64,000 bases of DNA from Macrostomum hystrix (lineage: Eukaryota > Platyhelminthes > Macrostomidae). Below the pieces are notes generated by a model. The model was not told the DNA's origin. It did no database searches and saw only the letters and a program-made list of their open reading frames with translations. Both the position numbers and the translations under genes were made by a program. Below, in pieces: positions 10,521-20,430 of this stretch; within the stretch, counting starts at the first letter, position 1, and every line of letters begins with the position of its first letter. The DNA is taken from positions 7,058,001 to 7,122,000 of the forward strand of contig CATNEN010000025.1 of assembly GCA_950097015.1 (NCBI GenBank), in the 5' to 3' direction.

Positions 10521-13500
10521 TCAATCCGCTGATGGCATGCAGCGCAGACGCTTAAAAGCGGCCTCCTCAAGCTTCTGCCGATGATCCGGGTGGGCCACGT
10601 TGATGAGGTGATAGGCCCGCTGGCGTAGGTTCCTGCCCCACAGGTGGGCAACGCCGTGCTCAGTTACTACGTAGTGAACGTGGGCTCGGGTTGTAACTAC
10701 GCCAGCGCCTAGAGGATGCGAAACGAGGCAAAAGAGAGGCTTAATGTAATATAATATCTAGGATAATATCCTTAACAACTTAGGCATCCAGAAGAATTTT
10801 GGGATCTTTTCTGTGGTTTTGGAACACGGAAATCCCAACCTAAAGATCTGGGAAGATAGGAATTCCAACGTGAGGATCAGGGAAGATGGAAATTCCAACG
10901 TGAGGATCTGGGAAGATGGGAATCCCAACCTGGGGATTTGGGAGAATGAAAATCCCAACCTAAGGATCTCGGATGATGGGAATTACAACGTGAGGATGTG
11001 GGCGAAAGGGAATCCCGAAACTGAGGATCTTGGAGAATGGAAATCCCAACCTGAGGATCTTGGAGAAGGGAAATCCCAACCTGAGGATATTGTAGAATGG
11101 AAATCCCAACCTCTGAGGATCCTTGAGAAGGGAAATCCCAACCTGAGGATCTTGGAGAACGGAAATCCCAACCTGAGGATATTGTAGAATGGAAATCCCA
11201 ACCTCTGAGGATCCTTGAGAAGGGAAATCCCAACCTGAGGATATTGGAGAATGGAAATCCCAACCTCTGAGGATCCTTGAGAAGGGAAATCCCAACCTTA
11301 GGATATTGTAGAATGGAAATCCCAACCTCTGAGGATCCTTGAGAAGGGAAATCTAAACCTAAGGATTTGGAGAATGGAAATCCCAAAATGAGGGTTTGAT
11401 GTCTCTCACTAATGAGACAAGTAAAAGCGGTTTAAAGAAACAGGCAGCCAGACTCACCCTCCCGCAGGTATGGCACAATCTTGCTGCTACCCTTTTTAGT
11501 CGCCGACTGCAGAGCGATAATTGGCACGCCGAGGCCGTCGCTGGACAGGGCGGCTCCGCGCATGAAGTCGATTTGGCCGCCAACACCGGAGTAGATGCGC
11601 GGCCCGATGGAATCACTGACTACCTGGCCTGTCAGGTCAATCTCTATGCAGGAATTGATGGCTGTCACTCGCGGATTCTGGCTGATGATTGACACCTGTG
11701 CAAGTTAGGATGGGTGAGGGAGTGAGGCGGCACTGCATCGTTGAAAATTTTTGTGAAGATCCTAGTTCTTTATTTAAAAAAATCCCAAAATCCCACTTTT
11801 ATTCTCGTAGATAATCCCGAAATCTACTTTTATTTCATAGAGATAATCCTGAAATCCACTTCTATTTTGATGGAGATAATCCTGAAATCTACTTTTATTT
11901 TAGTAGATAATCCCGAAATCCCACTTCCATTTTCGTGGAGATAATCCTGAAATCCACTTCTATTTTCGTGGAGATAATCCCGAAATCTACTTTTATTTTA
12001 GTAGATAATCCCGAAATCCCACTTCTATTTTTTTGTGACGATGATTCCGAAATCCCACAATTGAAACTTTGATTCCCATGAAAAAGTGTATTCAAATGAA
12101 GCGTAGTTAAACTAGCGCACCTTATTAACAAACTGAATGTCGCACAGCTCAACCATGGCATTTTCGTCAATAAAGTCGAACACCTTCTTTGTGCCGATAA
12201 CGAAGCCGCTGACAATCTTGCCCGGCCTGATACGCTTCAAAGCGTTGGTGATAGCGCCGCAGGCGGTGAGATCCACCACACCGTCCGAGAACATCTCGGT
12301 GTGAATACCTAGATTCTTGTGACCTCTAAGCGAGGCCAGCACAGCATCGGGAATGCTGCCTATGCCAGTCTGGAGTGTGGCGCCATCCTCAACCAGCTTC
12401 TCGGCTATCAGCTTGCCTATTTGTTGCTCTTGTGGATTAATACGCTTTGGAGGCATTTCGTGCAGCGGCTGTTCCATCTCGACCATGCAGTCGATGTGGG
12501 AACAGTGGATTGCCGAATCACCGCGGGTTCGAGGCAAATTCGGATTTACCTATTTGCGATTATTTTGTTTCGGGTTTAGAATGGAGGAAGTTTCTGATTG
12601 GTTAGGAGTCCAATCATTAGGGATAGATGGAGGACAATAATCTATTATATAAAGGTTTCTGATTGGCTAATTGTCCAACCAATAGGAATTGAAATGAAAT
12701 TAGGAAAAATTTTAAAAAGCTCATTGGCTAGGAGACGAACCAATAGAGTTTCAGATGATAAAGAGGATGTCAACTTAAGGCTCTAGTATGGAGCCCAAGG
12801 TCAATCCTCAAACCAAACCAAGCTGAAATCAGTAGCTATAAGAAACACCGAAAAATCTCACCCATTCCTTCCTATGGTACACTGGAGGATATCTGCAACC
12901 AGCTACTAATTTCAGTCCGTTTCGTTCGAAAATTAACCTCGTGCTCGATTTTAAAGCCTCCAGTTGACACGAAATCACCATTTTATCCCATTTATCCCCC
13001 GAAGGTACCATTGCAAGGATTGGGGTGAGATGTCTCGGCTTTTCGAGTCGTTTCTAGAGCCTTAAGTTGACAAACTTTAGCAGGTCCTAATGCAGCAGAG
13101 AAAAATAATGGACACCTCAGATTGGCTAGGTTAATGAAAGACTTATATCGGATCGTGCATTTGATGATGATACGATTGTTGTTTTTACAAGCCGTTAATT
13201 TCCTACCTGAGCGACAATAAATCGAGCATTCTGTATGGCCGCCCTTGCGCAGTCAACAGACGGTCCCAGACTGCAGAAGCCGTGCTTATCTGGCGGAGTG
13301 ACCATGATTAGAGCCAAGTCTAGCTTCACAGCGCCGCGCCGAAATAGCAGCGGAATCTCCGACAGAAATATTGGCGTAAAATCGCCGCGACCTTTGTCAA
13401 TAGCCTCGCGACAATTGGCCGATGTGAACAAAGAATTGCTGCGAAATACGCCTTGGCAAGCTTCGGCATTGTATGCAGCCGGACCCTCGGTGTGAATGTG

Positions 13501-13788
13501 CATCACGCTAACATTCTTCAGTTTGCGATTCATGCCAACTTTAACCATACTGTCTATTAGGTGATTAGGCGTAGCCGCTCCGCCGTGCACAAACACCTTC
13601 TGATTGGAGTCCAGGTGCTTCTCAAACACTTTGTCAGCCTCAATTTTAATTGGCAGCTTATCCGGTATGGGATGAAACGGTTCACCCTGAGCCTGAGCAT
13701 CAACATAATAGGCGCGTAGGAGAGCTCGGCCAGGATTTCTAGCCAGTTGGCCGGCAAGACAGCGAGACGCGAACAATGACGACAGCAT
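10521..13788 (-). CDS. mitochondrial acetyl-CoA hydrolase / 4-hydroxybutyrate CoA-transferase family protein
   Basis: A class I CoA-transferase-type enzyme that moves CoA between acetate and other short acids, or hydrolyses acetyl-CoA. Four exons were deduced: 13788-13207, 12549-12121, 11695-11458 and 10708-10521. They total 1437 bases, or 478 residues, the usual family length. The last exon gives the conserved C-terminus, with TRAHVHYVVTEHGVAHLWG then LRQRAYHLINVAHPDHR. The middle has GIGSIPDAVLASL and GIHTEMFSDGVVDL, where E279 is the likely catalytic glutamate. VNPNLPRTRGD spans the exon 1-2 junction. The N-terminus (MLSSLFASRCLAGQLARNPG) is Arg/Ser/Ala-rich without acidic residues, as in a mitochondrial presequence. 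Substrate specificity (acetate, succinate or 4-hydroxybutyrate) cannot be read from the sequence. Introns 2 and 3 carry minisatellites and intron 1 an inverted-repeat element. Confidence 0.9.
10815..11390. repeat. about 30-bp minisatellite in CoA-transferase intron 3
   Basis: The unit is approximately GAAATCCCAACCTGAGGATC plus TTGGAGAATG. Unit length varies and a longer period of two to three units is visible to the right (CCTCTGAGGATCCTTGAGAA). Confidence 0.9.
11760..12055. repeat. minisatellite in CoA-transferase intron 2
   Basis: About nine degenerate units of roughly 30 bp, built on GATAATCCCGAAATCTACTT followed by TTATTTTAGTA or a variant. Confidence 0.85.
12768..13072. mobile_element. 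MITE-like element with 19-bp perfect terminal inverted repeats
   Basis: TGTCAACTTAAGGCTCTAG at 12768-12786 is matched exactly by its reverse complement at 13054-13072, giving a 305-bp unit in CoA-transferase intron 1. It contains no open frame of note, and no convincing target duplication is visible at its edges. It may be a non-autonomous DNA transposon with a decayed duplication or a fold-back element. Confidence 0.6.
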
Positions 13789-13863
13789 GTGTGACTCTTG
13801 TATATATATATATATATTTATATATCCGTCCTATCTCTACCGTGGTATTTACAAAGCTAATAT

Positions 13864-13897
13864 CACAGATTCTATATTAGGTAATATAGAATCTGTG
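13864..13897. promoter_or_regulatory. perfect 16-bp hairpin upstream of the CoA-transferase gene
   Basis: CACAGATTCTATATTA (13864-13879) is followed by GG and then its exact reverse complement (13882-13897). The hairpin lies 76 bases before the start codon of the minus-strand CoA-transferase gene, next to a TA dinucleotide run at 13801-13818. It could be a cis element or a mobile-element footprint. No function is shown. Confidence 0.5.
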
Positions 13898-14596
13898 GCT
13901 AATATAGCTAATAAACACAGGATATCGTCTATGGTTCGAAGTGCTCTATAATTTGTACTTTTAATGCTAGAAGACCACATACTATACTAACTATAGGTAC
14001 TAAATAGTTAATTTTGTATCTGTGAGCCAGATTGATCGAGTCAAAAGTGAAACAGAGGCATAGACTACTCGAAGATAAATACAGATAAAATAAAGTATAC
14101 ACTTTTTCTATTACCTTCTGAACTGAATCAAAAAAGTGCTAATTTCAATTTATTGCGACTCGAATGTCTCAGACAGATTTATTGAGACTATAAAAAATAT
14201 TTTAGATAAGATATATATTACTAGTCCATTTTATTCAATTAATAGCAGCCTATAACAGAGAAGCTAGTAGATTATTATTGATAGGTTTAAACAAAAACTG
14301 CAAACTAAGTAAAATACTATTTATTCACTTAAACATAACCTTGGACTTTCAAATCCAATCAGAAGCAAAAAGCGGTGCTTTTAAACAAAAAATATGGATA
14401 GTTGTATAAAAATTGTATTAAGTAAAAATTTGTGTTTCGACTTAAAAAAAAGACTAGAGATCTTAAGGGATACTGCTGCCGTAAGGGAATAAGCTTTGAT
14501 TTAAGCGATAACAATAGTGTTTGCTATAAGTTCACTAAAGGATGAAGTCATAAAACAACACCAAAAATTCGTATAGTCGTACAGATGATCTTACAA
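13898..14596. other. spacer between ACBP and the CoA-transferase
   Basis: AT-rich, without a supported gene. It includes the 3' flank of the acyl-CoA-binding protein gene and the upstream region of the CoA-transferase. Confidence 0.5.
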
Positions 14597-17500
14597 TTAC
14601 TTCAGTCCATACTGCTCGATAAGTCGCTTAGCTAGCTCAACATACTGAACGCGGGCCTGCCCCTGATCAACACCTTTGTGCTGATTCCAGCTGTCCCATT
14701 TGGCCTTGCCTTTTGGGTCCAGTATGCCAGGCCTATCAATGTTGACATCACCGATTGTGGCCTGTTTGAAAAGGCTGTACAGTTCTAGCAGCTCTGAGTC
14801 TGTGGGACGGGACTTCAGATTCTTTATCTTTCCAGCATAGTCGTTGAATTCAGCCTAAGGTGACAAAAGAGTGAAATTCTTATACCTTCAGAAATTCCAC
14901 TAGACTAAACGGTCTACTGACAAAATTAGCATGGACGGTTTTCACACAATGCTAGGAAATTTAAGATTATTAGGTGAGGTGAGTCAGAAAGTGGTTTGCT
15001 TTTATTATTATTATTATTATTATAGCTAACTTAAGCAACTATGATAACTTATGTTTTTGTATTAGGAGAAAAGCTATGAATATTAAGCAATCTGATTAGA
15101 CACACAACAACACAAGCTTCAAAAACACACACTTCCACAAATTTGCTCAAATATTTGTAACTAGATGTATACAAGTAAACTAAAATAAAACCATTGTCAA
15201 TTTTCATTGTCAATGTGGGACATTGGCATAACTAGCCTTGTAAAAAAATCAGTGAAACCAAAATTGGGGTAAACAGTGTATTGGCTTGGTTGATTTAGGC
15301 ATATTAAACATAATATGTACTTCAAATCTTTAGTAAAAATGTTTGACATAATTAATATTTTTAGAATCAATATTTAGTAGGTGCTAGTCATTTTGTCAAC
15401 TGCCATTTTGTCAAATAGGTTGACAAAGTGACCAAGATGTATTTGTTGTAATTCTGACCATTCCAAATTACTACTGTATGTGCTACATCTTTGGGGCAGT
15501 ATAACTCCACAATTGCCTGGTCCTAAGCCCATAATGAGCAAGGAGGAGGGTATTGCTAAAAATTACAAGTACTTAAGGGACTGATTAGTACTTAAGACAA
15601 CGATTTATTCCATTAGTTATTTCATCTGTCCCATCCATACACTTATATATAGATGTGTAAATCGTGACCGTGATCCTAAATTGTGACATGTAAATCACAA
15701 GATAGATTGTGTGATGTATGCATACATGTACACTTATGCAAGACAAAATTTGGCAGATTGTATCCTACTTAACTCTCATTGGATTGGCTACCTAAGACAA
15801 TTACCTTTGTATAGCTTCTGCGTGAATTTGTGTGCTAAGGGCATAGTTGAAAAAGTGACCCATTCTATGGGTCTCCCATTAGGCTAGTTGACAAAGTGAC
15901 AAACTATCAAAGTCATTTTATAAAACCCTAGTTGACAAAGAGGCAGTTGACAAAATGACTAGGATCATCTTTAAGATGTATGATGAATTAATGAAATTTT
16001 AACAACAAATATATTGTATACAATATTAAAAGAGCAGTATATCACATTTTAAAACAATTTTCCATTGTTATTTCTTTTAGACACACAGGCATAACTGGCC
16101 TATCAGCGAAGCCATAGTCCGGATCATGTCATTCATACATGCACAACCTCCCAAATCTTAGCCAGCCTTGCAACTTAGTTTTTGCTCTCATTTGTGACTT
16201 AGTTCGTTTCATTGCTCTATTTACGACTTAGTTTGCTCTCATTTGCTCTCTTTTTCTCTCCCCTTTTTACTTTTCTTCACGCCTTCCTTTTTTGTCCCTT
16301 GGTCCCCCCTTTGATTTTTTTGCACTTGGTCAATTGGTTTTTGCGACTTACCTTGCTTGGCCCTCGTTTCACCCGGCCGGTTCGGCGGGGTCAGCAGGGT
16401 GTTGCGCATGTATGATGTCGTTTACGCCGGAGATCTCCGGCGTAAATCTAGTTTGGGATCGGAGACAGGCGTAATGCTTAGCGTAAGTATAGGCCAAAAT
16501 GTGCCTTGGCGTAAGTGCTTGGCATAAATACATGGCATAAATCAAGTGGCGTAAATGTTGGCACAAATGAGATCATTCACGATCAAATGTATCACTATAG
16601 AACATTTCACATTTGCGTTAATTATGATGTTAAAGAGCAGCATTAAAAACAAAGTTCATTCAAATATTGCAGTTTTTATATATGAGATAGCAGAATATAT
16701 AGTGTAGGAAAGCAAACGTTTTTTTAGCTTCAAGATGCTTACTTTGATTATTTATTCAGAATTTGCAACTTGTGAGATTTTTAAACAGTTGCAACTTCTG
16801 AATTTAAATCACCGATTAATTGTGAATCATCTATTCTATTCATCTATTGTTTAAGTAGAGGGCAGCAAGCAAGGAGGCCAATAAAAAGACATGGATTAAC
16901 AAGAATTGTGAGGGACCTTTTTTGGGTGGCGTAAGTCAGAGGGACCTTTTTTGGTTGGCGTAAGTCTGGCATAAGTGCCAAAAAATCTTGGATTTTTTCT
17001 CCGGCGTAAGTCCAGCATGATCCGGACTATGGCAGCGAAGCTATGGTCAGCTTCTTTTTTAATTAGTGAATGTTGGCATAGACTTTTTAAAGCTCAATTT
17101 TACTTTACGTGTAACCTAATGTTTCCCTAATGTTTCTCTGGATCCTAGACACTTTGTCATCTTACAACTTTGTCATCCACTTGGAAGGTAGGACACTTGG
17201 TCATCCAGCCAATCAGCATGCTTTAAAGTTAGGCCTAGGTCAGTTCGTCATCTACTAGGGCCTAATAACAAGCAATCTAGTTTGTCATCAATAAAGTGAG
17301 GGTGGGGTGGTGGGGCAGAGGTGTGAACACACTTCACACTCTAAATTGTCAAAAAGAGGTGTCGAAACTGATTTCATTATAAGAGTTGAAAGATAGGTGC
17401 CAACACGATGTGAGGAGGGGTGGGGAGGGGTGGTTCGGTTCTAACTTTTAAACCTTTGTTTTATAGATGACAAAGTGTCCACAAGTCTAAGTCTCTTCGT

Positions 17501-17847
17501 CATCCATCCTCTGAGATATTGGACAGATCATCATCTGGATGACGAAGTTGTAAGATGACGAAGTGTCCAGGTACCTGTTTCCCCCTCCCCAAGAAAAAGC
17601 AGGATCTGCCACTATGCTCACCTGACTCTTCCTGGCTATTATGTTATAAAAACTCTAAATATATACAAATAAAACGATCTAGATAGACGGTAGCATTTAA
17701 AACATAAAAAACTGTGAACATAAGGCTAAGCAAAAGCAATAACTATAGTCTTAAAAGCAAAAACAATAAATATATAATAGGCTAAAAGGCTACAGTTCCT
17801 TTGCCCAACAAGGCTGCGACATAGCCTTTGCTTACCTCAGTCGTCAT
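14597..17847 (-). CDS. acyl-CoA-binding protein (ACBP / diazepam-binding inhibitor)
   Basis: A small cytosolic carrier that binds long-chain acyl-CoA esters in a four-helix bundle. Exon 1 is only 12 coding bases (17847-17836, MTTE) before a GTAAGC donor. A 2981-base intron follows, and exon 2 is 14854-14597, ending in TAA. The total is 270 bases, or 89 residues, the typical ACBP length. Diagnostic segments are ELYSLFKQATIGDVNI, RPGILDPKGKAKWDSW and the C-terminal YVELAKRLIEQYGLK. The Tyr and Lys residues that contact the CoA are in the expected places. The gene is easily missed because the main exon has no initiator Met. An AG (GACTAGACAG) lies 5 bases before the ATG. The large intron contains three MITE-like elements. 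The family call is secure; the tiny first exon is inferred from frame and splice signal. Confidence 0.9.
15387..15959. mobile_element. MITE with TA target duplication (Tc1/mariner-like size and site)
   Basis: The left end begins GTCATTTTGTCAACTGCC and the right end is the inverted copy, with roughly 40 bp of imperfect inverted repeat containing doubled TTTGTCAA words. Each end is flanked by TA (15385-15386 and 15960-15961). The element is 573 bp, with no transposase frame, inside the ACBP intron. The superfamily is inferred from the TA site alone. Confidence 0.65.
16112..17032. mobile_element. hAT-like non-autonomous DNA transposon, 8-bp target duplication
   Basis: The terminal inverted repeats CCATAGTCCGGATCATG (16112-16128) and its reverse complement (17016-17032) are perfect over 17 bp. 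The flanking 8-mer CAGCGAAG is duplicated exactly at 16104-16111 and 17033-17040, which is the hAT duplication length. The interior (921 bp) lacks a transposase. It has several GGCGTAAGT/GGCGTAAAT words, like subterminal binding sites, and a perfect 26-bp palindrome at 16421-16446 (half-site TTTACGCCGGAGA). It lies in the ACBP intron. Confidence 0.85.
17148..17567. mobile_element. MITE-like element with 32-bp inverted repeats
   Basis: The left end starts GACACTTTGTCATCTTACAA and continues CTTTGTCATCCA. The right end is its inverted copy with two T-to-C differences in 32 positions. The left flank is TA; the right flank is CA, possibly a mutated TA. The element is 420 bp with no open frame. The TTTGTCAT words resemble those of the element at 15387-15959, which suggests a related family. 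Confidence 0.6.
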
Positions 17848-19495
17848 TTTAGCTGTCTAGTCTCAGTTTTTACTTGTTGTACAACGCGACAAACTGTAAG
17901 TTAGCAATTCTCGCTTTTTTCCCAATTGTTAAAAAACGGATTCTTAGAAAGTTCTAACACAATTTGCATATGAACTCTTATTTTACTCACAGGGTTAACA
18001 ATTTCAACAATTTAACAAAAAACTTTTTTTCTTTTGCTACAATGGACTTGAACTTGCGTTTCTTAGTTTTGACAAGAACAATACAACTTTTTAAACTCCT
18101 ATTTGCAGTTCAAAGTAAGAGGAATAAATAAAAACGACTAAGCTGTTCGCGGAAAAGTTTTGTATTGATTTATTGAATCAAGTGACTTATCTTGATATTT
18201 AAAGCATTATAATTTCTAATGCTTGATTTTTTTGTGGACCCGGGGTGTTCCTATAAACGCTGATGTGTGAACCAGTGGCCTACCGTGTCGTGTAGCTCTA
18301 TTTTAATTTGACAAAGACAGGAGTTGAATTTGACGTGTATACACCAATAGTATTGGCCGGTGAACAGAATTTCGTAGTTCCGTAGCTCATTTGTATCGCA
18401 TAAGTAGAATTCTAAGACAGATAGCGGAAAGTATTCTAACCAAAATTTTCGAGACAAACAAAAACGATTATACGTGACACAATGTATTTACTTATCCAAG
18501 GTTCGATAATTCGAACTGTATTTGAACTGTATTGGGTGTGGAATTGCAAAATGCGTACCTAAATTTATAAAGAAATTTCGATTCGATCGCATGGCTACCA
18601 GCTTGAAAATGATTATTTAAGGAGGACAATTACCACTTTTGCCTTTCTCCATCTATGCACAAATCTGCACAATAATCGACTGTTGGAAAATACTGCTTCA
18701 TTTGAAATTTTAAGACAGAAAATTTTCATAAAGCATGAAATTCGATCTCATTGACGTCAAACTCGCAGCGCAATGGTTTGATGGACTGTTCTCATGATGG
18801 GCAGCCTTAGCAGTTGTCACACTGGGTGCGGTGTATCGGTTTACAATGCTGCTGAAAGAAATTGCCGGATTTAATCCATCAAGGATACTTGTTATTTTCT
18901 CAGGCGAAAAATTTAACGAACAAAGGAAACTTTGTGCCCAAGCCATCCACAAAGTTTTCAGCTCAATGTTTAAGTAGAAAACAAGAGGTAACCGTGTCGC
19001 TGACAAAACCCTGTTTCAGAAGTCTAAGGACTAGCCACGCCTAAAACCTACCGACCACACCCACCTTTCATTGTCAGAGAATTCGGGTCCCTGTTATCCC
19101 AAAATTTTCCCTCGGTACTTTTTATCCGTTTTTGTCGATGGTCATTACCAATTGACTACACAATTTCTGGTAGTTTATCGTACAATGGCCTTCTACTCGT
19201 ATAGTTAGCATCCTATAGACGCAAAGCCATAGAAGTCCATATATAATCTTACTTATCTTACCATTGAGGTATAATAATATGATATGTTTCAAAAGCTGTT
19301 TTACTTTCAAGGCGTTATCTCACGGGCCAGCACAATGGACTATGCAAATATAGAAGTGAAATACAAAAGTAATATTGTAATATTCGTGTGTCCCCGTTGA
19401 AAATTAACCTTTAATGCTAAGTCTTGAAAAGTGATCAGAATCTCATAGAGGGCCATTTGACGTCGTATCTTCAGCGAGGTAACACACTTCTGCTG
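17848..19495. other. spacer between divergent ACBP and GPCR genes
   Basis: No supported gene. Only short open frames are present. The left part is the upstream region of the ACBP gene. Confidence 0.5.
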
Positions 19496-20235
19496 AGAAA
19501 TCTCCTATTCACCACCTTCCATGTCCTATTCCTCATCTTCCATCTCCTATTCACCACCTTCCATGTCCTATTCCTCATCTTCCATCTCCTATTCACCACC
19601 TTCCATGTCCTATTCCTCATCTTCCATCTCCTATTCACCACCTTCCATGTCCTATTCCTCATCTTCCATCTCCTATTCACCACCTTCCATGTCCTATTCC
19701 TCATCTTCCATCTCCTATTCACCACCTTCCATGTCCTATTCCTCATCTTCCATCTCCTATTCACCACCTTCCATCTCCTATTCACCACCTTCCATGTCCT
19801 ATTTCTCATCTTCCATCTCCTATTCACCACCTTCCATGTTCTATTCCTCATCTTCCATCTCCTATTCACCACCTTCCATGTCCTATTCACCACCTTCCAT
19901 CTCCTATTCACCACCTTCCATGTCCTATTCCTCATCTTCCATCTCCTATTCACCACCTTCCATGTCCTATTCACCACCTTCCATGTCCTATTTCTCATCT
20001 TCCATCTCCTATTCACCACCTTCCATGTCCTATTCACCACCTTCCATCTCCTATTCACCACCTTCCATCTCCTATTCACCACCTTCCATCTCCTATTCAC
20101 CACCTTCCATCTCCTATTCCTCATCTTCCATCTCCTATTCCTCATCTTCCATGTCCTATTCACCATCTTCCATCTCCTATTCACCATCTTCCATCTCCTA
20201 TTTCTCAACTTCCGTCTCCTTTTGCTCGCCCTACA
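19496..20235 (+). repeat. minisatellite of 21-bp half-units, upstream of the GPCR
   Basis: The array is made of CCTATTCACCACCTTCCAT and CCTATTCCTCATCTTCCAT half-units. The 42-bp dimer is a multiple of three, so serine-rich and phenylalanine/leucine-rich frames stay open on both strands. These frames are considered artefacts. The array ends about 200 bases before the GPCR start codon. Confidence 0.95.
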
Positions 20236-20430
20236 TTCCATATTAGCTCGTAGTATTTCTTTCCCTAGCAACAAGAAATCTCAGCAAGACAACAGCCAAT
20301 CGTGTTCCATCTAAAGAGAGATTTACGATGAAATATAAAAGGCAAATGGACGCGGACTTGAAACTGCAAGATCGGTAACAGCCTCTTAAATCTCCGGACA
20401 CTGCAAGCAGCACAATCAAGGACCCGCTGG

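Noticed and set aside
19424-20314. Frames of 241-296 codons (Ser/Tyr-rich, Phe/Leu-rich, Arg/Trp-rich) over the 42-bp array
   Set aside because: Three overlapping frames on two strands are open because the unit length is a multiple of three; the peptides are repeat translations.
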